Positions 50,370-59,169 of a DNA stretch of 64,000 nt are shown here, one piece after another. Made by a program: the position numbers and the translations under genes. This DNA is from Jezberella montanilacus (GTDB lineage Bacteria; Pseudomonadota; Gammaproteobacteria; Burkholderiales; Burkholderiaceae_B). Numbering within the stretch: the first letter of the stretch is position 1; every line of letters begins with the position of its first letter. The DNA is taken from NCBI RefSeq assembly GCF_003003055.1, contig NZ_PVTV01000012.1, positions 310,001 to 374,000 of the forward strand, read 5' to 3'. Under the pieces are notes generated by a model. It saw nothing but the letters and a program-made list of their open reading frames with translations. It searched no databases and was not told the DNA's origin.

Positions 50370-51575
50370 ATGCAAAAAAATACAAACGCACTCTCTGTCT
50401 CTTGCTCGTTACTGCTATGCGGATTAATCCTTGGGCACACAGCCGTTGTCGCTCAAACTGGCAATCTGCCTGCATGCCAGGGCGATTACGATCTGGCGAC
50501 CTGGACCAAGTGTTTCGGCAAGCGAGTCAATCCCAATGGCGAAGTGTACGTTGGTGACTTTTTGAATGGGGTGGCGCACGGCAAGGGGACATACAGCTTC
50601 CCCAGCGGCACTAAGTATGTCGGTGAATACAAGAACGGTCGGCGTGATGGTGCAGGTACTGAGTACCGGCCTGATGGCACTGTTCGGGTCACTGGCACCT
50701 GGGCAAAGGGTGTTTTACAGAAAGAGCCCGCAAAGCTCACAGAAGAAAAACCGAGCGCCCCGGTTGAACCTAAAACAGAACCCAAAACCGAACCCAAGAC
50801 TGAACTTAAAGCCGAACTAAAAGCGGACACCGTAACAGAGCCTGCGCCCGCCACCTCTGTCTCCGAGGCGACCTTAATACTGCGTGAGCGACAGTCCTTG
50901 CTGGATGAACTGCTCACCAAACGCTGGAAACTCAGCCCCACCCTGGATTGCCAACAAGGCGGCGGGTCGTATAGCGTCTATGACAAGGCTGAAGGCCGCT
51001 ATTTTGTCAATAACGGTTTGGTCGATAAAGCTGCCCGACAGCCTGAGGTGGATATCAAAGCAGTCGATGCGGATCACGTCGTGTTTTTGATCAATTACTG
51101 GGCGACCCCTTTGATCGAAAAAGCGCTTCATGAATCCAAAGTCTTCGCCACGCAACTTGAGTTGACGCTTGAGCGTGACCGGCAGGGCAAGATCACCGAG
51201 ACTGAACGTGCAGTTTTGATGGACGCTCGCTCAGCGATGGATGGCGTTAAAAAATACAAAAACGAATTGACTGATCCGACAGAGCTTGTCGCGTGTGAAG
51301 GCACGACGTTCTCGTCAGACACTGACGCTGATGATCGGTATAACGGCAGCGCCAAACTGCGCTGTGACGTCAACGTGGATTGCACCAGCCAAGATGACGT
51401 GATGACAAAGGTAAAAATCAGAGCAGAGCGTGGTCTGAAAACCAATCAAACCTGGGTGACAGCCTGCCTCGACGTCTTGACAAAAAACTTGAAGCAAACG
51501 GAGCAAAACCTCGACCCTTGGACAAGCGACCGTGCCGCAAACATCATCTTGGTCTGCAATGGTGACAAGCAATAG
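50370..51575 (+). CDS. MORN-repeat protein with signal peptide and EPK-rich linker
   Basis: From ATG 50370 the 401-residue protein has a signal peptide (M-Q-K-N-T-N-A-L then a hydrophobic stretch, cleavage after A-V-V-A). Next come about three MORN repeats at residues 50-110 (G-E-V-Y-V-G-D-F-L-N-G-V-A-H-G-K-G, then G-T-K-Y-V-G-E-Y-K-N-G-R-R-D-G-A-G) and a repetitive acidic/basic linker (E-P-K-T repeats, about 130-155). The 240-residue C-terminal domain is unrecognised and holds a few cysteines. MORN repeats mediate lipid or protein binding. The frame is open from 50307, but the upstream part lacks a ribosome-binding site. Role unknown; periplasmic location inferred. Confidence 0.72.
   Translation: MQKNTNALSVSCSLLLCGLILGHTAVVAQTGNLPACQGDYDLATWTKCFGKRVNPNGEVYVGDFLNGVAHGKGTYSFPSGTKYVGEYKNGRRDGAGTEYRPDGTVRVTGTWAKGVLQKEPAKLTEEKPSAPVEPKTEPKTEPKTELKAELKADTVTEPAPATSVSEATLILRERQSLLDELLTKRWKLSPTLDCQQGGGSYSVYDKAEGRYFVNNGLVDKAARQPEVDIKAVDADHVVFLINYWATPLIEKALHESKVFATQLELTLERDRQGKITETERAVLMDARSAMDGVKKYKNELTDPTELVACEGTTFSSDTDADDRYNGSAKLRCDVNVDCTSQDDVMTKVKIRAERGLKTNQTWVTACLDVLTKNLKQTEQNLDPWTSDRAANIILVCNGDKQ
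50766..50825 (+). repeat. Tandem 12-bp coding repeat (E-P-K-T units)
   Basis: Five degenerate 12-bp units encode E-P-K-T, E-P-K-T, E-P-K-T, E-L-K-A and E-L-K-A in the linker of the MORN protein. Copy number may vary between strains. No frameshift is seen. Confidence 0.6.
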
Positions 51576-51792
51576 CTTAAAGGCGTGACCCTCATCTGTT
51601 AAAAGACGTATCCCCTGTATTTGACTTAGTACCCATGAGGAAGACCGTGAAGGTTGTTTCAAAAGCAGCATCGATCAATTTGATCTCATCATCGGACCGG
51701 TTCAGTCAGCCAATTAATTTATAAAAACTATAAACTTGTCATGAGTTGGCATGTCGAAAAGCCAGATCAAATGAAAAAACAGGGCTTAATTA
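51576..51792. other. Gene-free AT-rich stretch before a small ORF
   Basis: I see no recognisable protein gene in these 217 bases. Two very short open stretches (a 29-codon one beginning near 51635 and a 19-codon one near 51741) lack supporting signals. AT-rich sequence at 51715-51735 could be a promoter for the small ORF that follows. Confidence 0.25.
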
Positions 51793-51972
51793 ATGAGTAA
51801 AAAATTCTCTGAGCTACGGTCACGAATGTCACCTGAGTGGCAAGAAAATGCGCAGGCAAGGAAAATCGAAATGTGTATATCAGATCTTTTGGCAATGCCA
51901 GCGGAAGGGGCTGAGATAGATCTCCGCATTGAGACGTCAAAAGACCTGATTAAAGCAGCGAATTTGGATTAG
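51793..51972 (+). CDS. Small protein resembling the N-terminus of XRE-type antitoxins
   Basis: The 59-residue frame starts MSKKFSELRSRMSPEWQENA. This is like the start of HigA/XRE-type antitoxins (K-F-x-E-L-R-x-K-M-S-P-E-x-Q-x-x-A), but it ends without the helix-turn-helix that normally follows. AGGG lies about 8 bases upstream of the ATG. It is likely a truncated or degenerate antitoxin; no toxin gene is visible before it. It could also be a genuine short protein. Confidence 0.4.
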   Translation: MSKKFSELRSRMSPEWQENAQARKIEMCISDLLAMPAEGAEIDLRIETSKDLIKAANLD

Positions 51973-51990
51973 CGTTAAACCCGTGGTCGG

Positions 51991-53712
51991 TTACTTAAGA
52001 CGGCACTCGAAGCTACTAGCCTGATTAACGTCGCCTGCGCCTTTGTATTGAGGCCAGGTGGGGTATTCGCATAAAGGCCGCGTGCGACCCGGTACGCCAA
52101 TCGTATCGGCAACAATCTGGTTTTGCGGGGCTTGGCCTTTTTCAACCCAGCCCTCAAGAGTGGCCAACGAATCCCAGGCAGCGTTGTACACGGTGCTTAA
52201 AGCATGCCCATAACCAGGGATCTCGTAGTAACGCACAAATTGTTTGACTTGGTCTTTGCCCATGGTGGTTTGCAAGCGCGCCACGTATTGCTCGGTTGCA
52301 CGCGTGCTGACCAGCACATCGGCTGTGCCGTGTGCGATCAGCAGTTTGCCACCGCGTGCCTGAAACGCTGACAGGTCAGTTTTGTTGACATCTTGCATCG
52401 CTGTCAGTTCACTGATGCGAGCTTGCCACTTGCCAGGCTGCTGCGGATCCAGACTAAGCGAATCAAACGAGGTATCTTTTGTGACAAAGAAACGCACCCA
52501 CTGATCCCAGAAAATACTCATATAAGGCGCGTTGTTGGGCATAGGGTTTGCAGGTTGGCCCAGGTTCATTGCCAAAAACGTGACGCGCGATTGCATAGGG
52601 TGTGCGCCTGCCAGGCCTAAGTCGGCACCCCAGACGTTAAAGCCTGGGTATTGAGTTTCGCCGCTACCCAATTTGTACTTAAATGTGATCGGCGTGTTGT
52701 AAACCTTAAGCGCGTTGATTTGCGCATCGTTGAGGCAGGCATCCTCTAACGAGCCCTCGCCGCCGGCGCAACGCAGGGGTTTGCCATTGAGTTTGGCTGT
52801 GCTGGGGTTGAATTTGGCATTACAGGCTTGCACGTTGCTGATCAAGCCGTCTTTGACACCATCAAGAGCGTCGCAGGTCTGCATGGCAGCGTCGTAGAGC
52901 AGTTTGCGTTTGCCCTGATCCAGATGTGCCCCTTCGACAGCGAGCGCACGGGTGATACGACCAAATTGCAGGTCCAGACTGGCTGCGTTCCAGGCGGGGT
53001 AGAGTGCCACAACACCATCCCAGTCTTGTGGCCAGCGTTGTGCAACAGCCAGGGCTTCGCGCCCCCCAGTTGAGCCACCAACAAAATACATCTTTGCTGG
53101 TTTACCGGCTTTGTAATGTTGCTCGATCAGATAGATCGATACGTCGCGTGTTTTCTTTAATGCGTCACCGGAGAAATTCTTCGCAGCCTCGTCGTTAACA
53201 CCGAACGATCCGTCTTGACTGACCAAGGCGCCAGCCTGATGCCCCGAGTCACTTGAGAACGTGGCATAACCTCGTGCCAATGGCACTGGCGTGTTGGCTG
53301 GCCCAGCGGGAATGTTGCCGTTAGTGGCCGGGATTGTGCCGTTGTATCCACCGCCGCCCAGCATGAGACCTTTGCCGTTGTAATTACCAGGCAGGTTAAG
53401 CGTGAGTTTGATGTTGGGTGCTTTGCTGTCAACCGGCAGGATGTCTGCGTTGACCTTGCAATACGCGCCGACAGCGGCTGCACCAGTGCCAGTTGCGGCA
53501 ATCAGTTCGGCAGAGGTCACCTTTGCCCCGCTCGTTGGTAAACCAATTGCTGCTGCGGGGATCATGGTGCTAGTGAGTTCGGCGCAGATCTGTGTCGTAC
53601 GTGGATAGGGATCTGTTGACGCAACAGTTGTGGGTGCTGTGTTGCAACCTGTAAGACTGGCAATTGCGGCAACACCCGCAGCCATAGCAAATAACCGATG
53701 CACTCGACGCAT
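51991..53712 (-). CDS. Tannase/feruloyl esterase-family lipoprotein
   Basis: The 573-residue protein has a lipoprotein signal peptide (lipobox S-L-T-G-C, C23) and a tannase-family alpha/beta hydrolase fold. It has G-G-S-T-G-G-R-E-A-L around the nucleophile serine, H-G-T-A-D-V-L-V for the aspartate, and P-G-Y-G-H-A-L-S for the histidine. Cysteines near the serine and histidine (A-Y-C, F-E-C-R) may form the family disulfide. Members hydrolyse esters of aromatic acids such as gallate or ferulate; the true substrate is unknown. It is expected to be anchored at the outer membrane or in the periplasm. It stands apart from the polysaccharide genes. Confidence 0.88.
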   Translation of the reverse strand: MRRVHRLFAMAAGVAAIASLTGCNTAPTTVASTDPYPRTTQICAELTSTMIPAAAIGLPTSGAKVTSAELIAATGTGAAAVGAYCKVNADILPVDSKAPNIKLTLNLPGNYNGKGLMLGGGGYNGTIPATNGNIPAGPANTPVPLARGYATFSSDSGHQAGALVSQDGSFGVNDEAAKNFSGDALKKTRDVSIYLIEQHYKAGKPAKMYFVGGSTGGREALAVAQRWPQDWDGVVALYPAWNAASLDLQFGRITRALAVEGAHLDQGKRKLLYDAAMQTCDALDGVKDGLISNVQACNAKFNPSTAKLNGKPLRCAGGEGSLEDACLNDAQINALKVYNTPITFKYKLGSGETQYPGFNVWGADLGLAGAHPMQSRVTFLAMNLGQPANPMPNNAPYMSIFWDQWVRFFVTKDTSFDSLSLDPQQPGKWQARISELTAMQDVNKTDLSAFQARGGKLLIAHGTADVLVSTRATEQYVARLQTTMGKDQVKQFVRYYEIPGYGHALSTVYNAAWDSLATLEGWVEKGQAPQNQIVADTIGVPGRTRPLCEYPTWPQYKGAGDVNQASSFECRLK

Positions 53713-53865
53713 GAGAAGTCTCCGAACAGGTCTTATGAATTATTTTGAGAGATAGCCTTGTCGAAGATAGTCTAACGCAAAAACTTAAGCTACCTACAAG
53801 TGACGAACTGTTAACAAGCAGGCGTTGGTAAGGGGGTTAAGGTTTTGTGGTACCGGCATTAAAAG

Positions 53866-54873
53866 TTAGCTCTGATTTCGCTGACTTTGAAACTTCCAGG
53901 CTGTCTCGCACATGTCTTTTAATGACCGTTGTGCCTGCCAGCCCAACACCTGTATGGCGCGACTGACGTCTGCGCAGTATTCGGCGACGTCGCCGACTCT
54001 TCTGGGGGAGAGTTGTTGGGGGATAGGGCGACCAACGGCCGCTTCGAACGCAGCGATGACCTCATGCACGCTATAGCCGCGTCCCGTGCCGAGGTTGAAG
54101 GTGTGAAATCCTTGCTCGTCGCGCAGCAGAAAATCCAGCGCAGCGACGTGACCGTCTGCCAGATCCATCACATGGATATAGTCACGAATCGCCGTGCCGT
54201 CGGGTGTGGGGTAATCGCTGCCAAAGATGTTCACTCTGGGATACTCGCCCGACGCGGTGCGACTGACAAATGGAAACAAATTATTCGGTTTGCCGTCGGG
54301 ATCTTCACCAATCAGACCTGACGGGTGAGCGCCTGCAGGATTGAAGTAGCGCAGATTGGCGATGCGCCAAGACTCATCCGCACGCGCCGTATCCTCTAGT
54401 ATTTGCTCAACTTGCGCTTTGGTGCGACCGTAGGGGTTGATAGGCAAGATAGAATGATGCTCGTCTATCGGAAGGTATTGCGGGATGCCATATACCGTCG
54501 CGCTTGAGCTAAAGATTAAGGTCTTGACCCGGGCATTAACCATCGCCGCGAGCAAGCTAAGTGTGCCGCCAACGTTATTTGAGTAATAGGCAATTGGCTC
54601 TGCAAAGGATTCGCCTACTGCCTTGAGCCCTGCAAAGTGAATCACCGCATTGATGCTGTGATCAACCAGGGCTTGTTGTACCAGCTCAGTGTCTCTGACA
54701 TCGGTTTCGATTAAAGAAAGCCGCTGACCCGCCAAGCGTTCTAAACGTGTCACGGCGTCTTTGTCGGCATTGCTGAAGTTGTCCAGCAAGACGACGTGAT
54801 GACCTGCCTCGATCAACACAATGGCAGTGTGGCTGCCAAGGTATCCCGCCCCGCCGGTGAGTAAGATGTTCAT
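53866..54873 (-). CDS. galE: UDP-glucose 4-epimerase
   Basis: GalE interconverts UDP-glucose and UDP-galactose. The 335-residue extended SDR starts MNILLTGGAGYLGSHTAIVL with the NAD-binding G-G-A-G-Y-L-G. It continues with V-I-H-F-A-G-L-K-A-V-G-E-S, S-S-S-A-T-V-Y-G and catalytic Y-G-R-T-K, followed by R-Y-F-N-P-A-G-A-H. The start lies seven bases from the stop of the upstream gene, so galE is probably the last gene of a minus-strand unit rfbB, glycosyltransferase, galE. UDP-galactose would feed glycosyltransferases of the locus. Confidence 0.95.
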   Translation of the reverse strand: MNILLTGGAGYLGSHTAIVLIEAGHHVVLLDNFSNADKDAVTRLERLAGQRLSLIETDVRDTELVQQALVDHSINAVIHFAGLKAVGESFAEPIAYYSNNVGGTLSLLAAMVNARVKTLIFSSSATVYGIPQYLPIDEHHSILPINPYGRTKAQVEQILEDTARADESWRIANLRYFNPAGAHPSGLIGEDPDGKPNNLFPFVSRTASGEYPRVNIFGSDYPTPDGTAIRDYIHVMDLADGHVAALDFLLRDEQGFHTFNLGTGRGYSVHEVIAAFEAAVGRPIPQQLSPRRVGDVAEYCADVSRAIQVLGWQAQRSLKDMCETAWKFQSQRNQS

Positions 54874-54880
54874 TGAGTGA

Positions 54881-55972
54881 TTATAGGGAGCCCAGCAACT
54901 TTGCCAAAACCGCAGCGACCTCGTCGTTGCCGCTGGGCTTAACGGGTGGGTAGCGACCGCCGCTTAATAAGCCAGCCATGACCGCTCCGATTGCAGCGCT
55001 ATTGAGCTGCGGATACGTCACGCTGTGACAGTGAGCAACCGAGTGCAGCCATTCAGTCAGAGCCGCAGTCTCTGGCCAATCATTGCGTTCAAGATAAATC
55101 ACTGGGATGCCTGAGCAGGCGACTTCGGCAAAGGTGCCATAGCCCGGTTTGGTCACGACCAGATCAGCGCTGGCAATCAGATCGCTGTAATGAAAGTCGA
55201 GTAAGTCGACAGAGATTGCGTGCGGGTGAGTCCAGCAAAGATTGGCTTGTGTGAGGTAGTGGACAGGACGCCCATGGATGTGCATGGGCCAGGCTTGAAG
55301 ATTAAGGTCTAACTGCACACCGCCCATACTGACCAAAACCAGCCAGGTATCCGCGGGCAGCTGTCGCTCGCGAAGCAAACGCTCGCGCTGTGATTGACCT
55401 GGTGAGCAAACCGGGCCAACGGCTTGTTTGTTCTTTAACCAAGGCATAGGCATGGCAGGGGCGCACTGGAAAAAATACTGCGCTGATTGATAACACCCGC
55501 GAATCTGGTTCAGGAGTGCCGGGTCAATTCGATGCCCTAAGCTATCCTCGAAAATATCTGCCCAGTTCAGTGATGACAAAGCAACTGTCGGGATGCCTGC
55601 GCGCTCGGCCGCTGCCAGGGTCAGATAAGGAACATCGGCTAAAACCAGATCCACTTGCTGTCTAACAAGATGCTCGGCTAAGGCATCGACTTTGCGATCC
55701 CAGTCAAGGTGAAGCTCGCGCAAGGCGACAGTGCTGGCGTCAATGTCGGTCGTGACGGCATTGATCATGCTCATGCCGATATCGTCTGCCAAGGCTTCGA
55801 TTGAAGCGACATCAGGGATTCGGCCGCGGATGCGAGCGGCATCGAAGGCGCCTCGCACGGTGATTTTCAAATCCGGTATCAGACGCTTTAGCGAATTGAC
55901 TGCCGGCGCGACTTGCGAAAGATGCCCAAAGCCGTGGGATGACACGGCGACCAGCAAATGTTTACCCGACAT
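54881..55972 (-). CDS. UDP-glycosyltransferase/MurG-like GT-B protein
   Basis: The 363-residue protein starts MSGKHLLVAVSSHGFGHLSQV, where S-S-H-G-F-G-H is the glycine-rich acceptor-side loop of GT1/MurG-like enzymes. Near the C-terminus it has V-V-T-K-P-G-Y-G-T-F-A-E-V-A-C-S-G-I-P-V-I-Y-L-E-R, the donor-binding GPGT/G-x-x-E region. No membrane segment is seen. It lies between rfbB and galE on the same strand with short gaps. Proteins of this layout are found as predicted glycosyltransferases near nucleotide-sugar genes; donor and acceptor are unknown. Confidence 0.7.
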   Translation of the reverse strand: MSGKHLLVAVSSHGFGHLSQVAPAVNSLKRLIPDLKITVRGAFDAARIRGRIPDVASIEALADDIGMSMINAVTTDIDASTVALRELHLDWDRKVDALAEHLVRQQVDLVLADVPYLTLAAAERAGIPTVALSSLNWADIFEDSLGHRIDPALLNQIRGCYQSAQYFFQCAPAMPMPWLKNKQAVGPVCSPGQSQRERLLRERQLPADTWLVLVSMGGVQLDLNLQAWPMHIHGRPVHYLTQANLCWTHPHAISVDLLDFHYSDLIASADLVVTKPGYGTFAEVACSGIPVIYLERNDWPETAALTEWLHSVAHCHSVTYPQLNSAAIGAVMAGLLSGGRYPPVKPSGNDEVAAVLAKLLGSL

Positions 55973-55981
55973 ACAGCCTAC

Positions 55982-57043
55982 TCAAGATTGACCATATTGC
56001 TGATCAACCCACAGACGATAAGCACCACTCGTCACGTTGGCGACCCATTGCGGATGGTCAAGATACCATTGCACGGTTTTCTCGATACCGGTTTCGAACG
56101 TGTTTTGAGGCTTCCAGCCCAGCTCACGTTCGATTTTGCGGGCATCGATCGCGTAGCGACGGTCGTGACCGGGACGATCTTTCACGAAGGTGATTTGGTC
56201 TGCATAGGATTTGCCGTCCTCACGGGGACGCAGGGTATTTAGACGCGCGCAAATCGTGTTGACAACCTCGAGATTGGTCATTTCGTTCCAGCCACCCACG
56301 TTATAGGTTTCACCTGGCCGACCTGCTTCAAGCACTGTTTCAATAGCCAGGCAGTGATCTTCGACAAATAACCAGTCGCGCACTTGTTGCCCATCGCCAT
56401 AAATGGGCAGGGGTCTGCCGGCGAGTGCGTTCGAAATAATCAATGGGATGAGCTTTTCGGGGAAATGGTAGGGGCCGTAATTGTTGCTGCAATTGGTGGT
56501 CAGTACAGGTAGACCGTAGGTATGGTGCCAGGCGCGTACGAGATGATCTGACGATGCTTTACTGGCTGCGTAGGGGCTATTGGGTGCGAAGGGATGGTCT
56601 TCGGTAAACGCGGGGTCTGTTGCCCCAAGCGTGCCGTAGACTTCATCCGTTGACACATGCAAAAACCGAAACGCTTGTTTGTGCTGTGCGCTTAAGTCAG
56701 ACCAATAAGCTCTAACCGACTCAAGCAAATTGAAGGTGCCGGTCACATTGGTTTCAATAAACTCGCCGGGTCCGTGTATCGAACGATCAACGTGAGACTC
56801 GGCCGCAAAGTTGAGGACTGCGCGAGGTTGATATTGTTCAAGCAGCTGCGCGACTAACGCCCGATCTGCAATATCGCCTCGAACGAATACATGTCGTGCG
56901 TCCTGTTTAAAGGCGGCAAGATTGTCCAGATTGCCCGCATACGTCAGCTTGTCGAGATTGACGACTGTTTCGTCGTGTCGACTCAGCCAAGTATGGACAA
57001 AATTACTGCCGATAAAACCCGCACAACCGGTAACTAGAATCAT
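55982..57043 (-). CDS. rfbB: dTDP-glucose 4,6-dehydratase
   Basis: RfbB converts dTDP-glucose to dTDP-4-keto-6-deoxyglucose. The 353-residue SDR starts [20 protein letters not shown] and includes [18 protein letters not shown] (catalytic T, D, E) and Y-A-A-S-K. These are diagnostic of the dTDP-glucose dehydratase rather than the CDP enzyme at 5645. rfbD is present at 60006 on the other strand, but rfbA and rfbC are not in the window, so dTDP-rhamnose synthesis must use genes elsewhere. It is the first gene of a minus-strand group with the GT-B protein and galE. Confidence 0.95.
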   Translation of the reverse strand: MILVTGCAGFIGSNFVHTWLSRHDETVVNLDKLTYAGNLDNLAAFKQDARHVFVRGDIADRALVAQLLEQYQPRAVLNFAAESHVDRSIHGPGEFIETNVTGTFNLLESVRAYWSDLSAQHKQAFRFLHVSTDEVYGTLGATDPAFTEDHPFAPNSPYAASKASSDHLVRAWHHTYGLPVLTTNCSNNYGPYHFPEKLIPLIISNALAGRPLPIYGDGQQVRDWLFVEDHCLAIETVLEAGRPGETYNVGGWNEMTNLEVVNTICARLNTLRPREDGKSYADQITFVKDRPGHDRRYAIDARKIERELGWKPQNTFETGIEKTVQWYLDHPQWVANVTSGAYRLWVDQQYGQS

Positions 57044-57206
57044 GATGAAGGGATGATGAAGGGGTAATGTCCTGGATCTCGCAGTTTAACGGACTTGAAA
57101 ACGACCTCACGCCAGTCATTGATCTGTAGCCAACCCTGTCGAAATGGACCTTTGAGTGAGCGCTAAACTAGAGCAATGAAATGTTTACTACGCTATTTGG
57201 CTGTGC

Positions 57207-57239
57207 AAGGAGTTCACTCGGATGATCAAACATGAGTAG
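57207..57239 (+). promoter_or_regulatory. Strong ribosome-binding site and five-codon leader overlapping the IclR start
   Basis: AAGGAG at 57207-57212 sits nine bases before ATG 57222, which opens M-I-K-H-E and stops at TAG 57237-57239, overlapping the regulator ATG at 57232. The regulator start has no strong ribosome-binding site of its own, so translation may be coupled to this mini-frame, or it may simply use the same site at longer spacing. Confidence 0.3.
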
Positions 57240-58011
57240 TCTCGAGAAGATGTTGAGTATGCTGGATGTCTTTACGACCGAGCGCGCGGTGTGGTCTTCC
57301 GAGGATTTGATACAGCATCTTGGTGCGCCCGCGTCTACGTGCTATCGCTATCTCAAGGTCTTGCATACCTCGGGCTATCTGGCCCGGGTTGCCAACGGAT
57401 CCTATATGTTGGGTCCCCGCATCATGGAGCTCGATCGCGTCACTCGCGAGAGCGATCCTGTCTATATTGCAGGTTCACCGATTGGTTTGCGCTTGACCTA
57501 TGACACCGGTCAAAGCGCTTTGCTTTGCATTCTGTACAGCGATTCAATTATGTGTGTTCAACAGACACGCGGGCGGGACGTGCCCAATGGCTTGTTCACA
57601 CGCGGCCAACGTCGCCCACTTGTTGCTGGCGCATCCGCTAAGGCAATTCTTGCCTATCTGCCTCTGCATCAGTTGCGGATTCTCTATGCGCGCCATACCG
57701 ATGCGATCGCGGCGGTTGGCTTAGGTCACGCTTGGGATGACTTTAAAGCCAGTTTAAAAGTGATCCGTCAAAATGGGTACAGCATGACGATGGGCGATTA
57801 CAACCCTGGCATTGTGTCGATCGCAGCTCCCCTGTTTAATCACCAAGGTGAGGTGCTGGGCAGCTTGGCACTAGCTGCCTCCAGTACGGTCGTGCAACCC
57901 GCGCAGTTCAAAAATTACGCCCCGCAAGTGATGGCTGCCGCTGCAGAGATCTCGGGGCGGATCTCGGCAAATACAGACATCACAGCGCTGCCAGCCCGAG
58001 CGTTGGGCTAG
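57232..58011 (+). CDS. IclR-family transcriptional regulator
   Basis: The 259-residue protein has an N-terminal winged helix (residues 10-60, with S-S-E-D-L-I-Q-H-L-G-A-P-A-S-T-C-Y-R-Y-L-K-V-L) and a C-terminal effector domain: S-A-K-A-I-L-A-Y-L near 133, and G-I-V-S-I-A-A-P-L-F-N and S-L-A-L-A-A. IclR proteins control acid, aromatic or acyl-CoA catabolism. It is divergent from rfbB and precedes a GntR-type regulator and an enoyl-CoA hydratase on the same strand, so it may act on a nearby catabolic gene. Target unknown. Confidence 0.9.
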   Translation: MSSLEKMLSMLDVFTTERAVWSSEDLIQHLGAPASTCYRYLKVLHTSGYLARVANGSYMLGPRIMELDRVTRESDPVYIAGSPIGLRLTYDTGQSALLCILYSDSIMCVQQTRGRDVPNGLFTRGQRRPLVAGASAKAILAYLPLHQLRILYARHTDAIAAVGLGHAWDDFKASLKVIRQNGYSMTMGDYNPGIVSIAAPLFNHQGEVLGSLALAASSTVVQPAQFKNYAPQVMAAAAEISGRISANTDITALPARALG

Positions 58012-58166
58012 CCCTGTGGATCGTGAGTGAGAGTTGCCGCGACCTAGTCCGCGACTATCTTTCTAAGCAGGTTATCAACACTTGTCGCACAGACTCAGCA
58101 ATCGTTTTATGTTAGCGAGCATGTTGATTTTTTATTTTTCCCTTAAAGTCATATGGTTAATGAACT

Positions 58167-58196
58167 TGAAACAACTTAGTTTTTTCTTGTAAGATG
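58167..58196 (+). promoter_or_regulatory. Sigma-70-type promoter for the GntR gene
   Basis: TTGAAA (58167-58172) and TAAGAT (58191-58196) are separated by 18 bases. The -10 box overlaps the palindromic operator that follows, which fits repression. Confidence 0.55.
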
Positions 58197-58206
58197 TCCG
58201 ACATCT
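58194..58206. promoter_or_regulatory. Palindrome GATGTCCGACATC, likely GntR/FCD operator
   Basis: A perfect 13-bp palindrome (GATGTC-C-GACATC) at the -10 region fits the T-G-T-C-n-G-A-C-A core bound by many FadR/FCD-type GntR regulators. The downstream gene encodes such a regulator, so autoregulation is likely. Confidence 0.6.
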
Positions 58207-58222
58207 GTCATTTTTTGACAGA
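58206..58222. promoter_or_regulatory. Second inverted repeat CTGTCA-n5-TGACAG
   Basis: CTGTCA and TGACAG are separated by TTTTT, directly after the first palindrome. It shares the TGTC/GACA core and may be a second, weaker site for the same regulator, or a transcript hairpin. Confidence 0.4.
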
Positions 58223-58338
58223 AATTCTCGAATAGTGAAAATAATGCGACAAAAAGAAGCAGAAATAAAAAAATAATATTTCTCACGAGAAGCAGAGAAG
58301 GCGCCACTGATTACTTGAAAAAATTAGAGGGAAAGTAC

Positions 58339-59169
58339 ATGTACAGTACGAAAGGGTCGATTACATCGACTGTCTACACTTCAAGACGCGAAGCGCCGGT
58401 TGGACGACGCACAACTCAATCCAAAGCTGCTTTCGGCTCGGTTCAGGCAAAAGCCGCAACTGCTTTTGATAGCGTTGGGCGACCTGAAAATCTGCCGGAT
58501 GAAATCGCCGAGCAACTCAGATCACGAATTCTCAATGAGAGCCTGGCCGCAGGTCAGCGCTTGCCTACTGAGCAAGAGCTTGGGGCTCAATTCAGTGTGA
58601 GCCGTAATGTCATCCGCGAAGCGATTGCCCGCCTGAAGTTGATGGGTCTGGTCGAGACCCGTCATGGCGTGGGAACCTTTGTTTGTGCTGATCTGGCTGT
58701 GCGTCCTTTTGATGTATCGCAGGATGATTTTCTCGAAATGTCACAGTTGATCCACGTGCATCAATTACGCGTCGAGATCGAGTCTGGCGCAGCGGCACTT
58801 GCTGCCACCAATCGCACGAGCCAACAACTTGAAAAGATACAAACTGCCCTGAAAAGGGTGGATCAGGCATCGGGTGACTGGGAGTTGGCCGCGCAGGCAG
58901 CGCTGGATTTTCATTTGGCCGTGACCCAGGCGTCGAATAACCCTTACGTGGTCCGAATCATGGGTCATTTGAGTCACGTGATCCACAATGCGGTGCGCAC
59001 GACTCGCTTCGGCAATGTGGGCACCAACCGGGCCGACGAGGTTGAAGCCGAGCACCATCAGATCGTGGATGCTATCGTTAGGCGTGACGCAGCGGCTGCC
59101 CGCCAAATCATGCGTACTCACCTTGAAAACGGCATCTCGCGATATCGCACACTATTTGGAGCGCTTTAA
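58339..59169 (+). CDS. GntR-family regulator, FadR/FCD subgroup
   Basis: From ATG 58339 (AGGGA seven bases upstream; the frame is open from TTG 58315) the protein has 276 residues. An N-terminal tail of about 50 residues is followed by a GntR winged helix (I-A-E-Q-L-R-S-R-I-L, G-Q-R-L-P-T-E-Q-E-L, S-V-S-R-N-V-I-R-E-A-I-A-R-L-K-L-M-G-L-V) and an FCD effector domain. The FCD metal-site residues are seen in D-F-H-L-A-V, L-S-H-V-I-H and E-H-H-Q-I. Two inverted repeats in its promoter suggest autoregulation. Its stop overlaps the ATG of the enoyl-CoA hydratase gene, so it may control that pathway. Confidence 0.9.
   Translation: MYSTKGSITSTVYTSRREAPVGRRTTQSKAAFGSVQAKAATAFDSVGRPENLPDEIAEQLRSRILNESLAAGQRLPTEQELGAQFSVSRNVIREAIARLKLMGLVETRHGVGTFVCADLAVRPFDVSQDDFLEMSQLIHVHQLRVEIESGAAALAATNRTSQQLEKIQTALKRVDQASGDWELAAQAALDFHLAVTQASNNPYVVRIMGHLSHVIHNAVRTTRFGNVGTNRADEVEAEHHQIVDAIVRRDAAAARQIMRTHLENGISRYRTLFGAL

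Larger units (their letters stand above)
58012..58338. promoter_or_regulatory. Promoter region of the GntR gene
   Basis: This 327-bp gap has no gene. It contains a good promoter (-35 TTGAAA at 58167, 18-bp spacer, -10 TAAGAT at 58191) and two inverted repeats just downstream, described separately. It leads to the GntR gene, whose ribosome-binding site AGGGA lies a few bases before ATG 58339. Confidence 0.6.

Noticed and set aside
50486-50941. 151-residue minus-strand frame opposite the MORN-protein gene
   Set aside because: It is Ser/Pro/Val-rich and mirrors the repetitive E-P-K coding sequence; no gene features.
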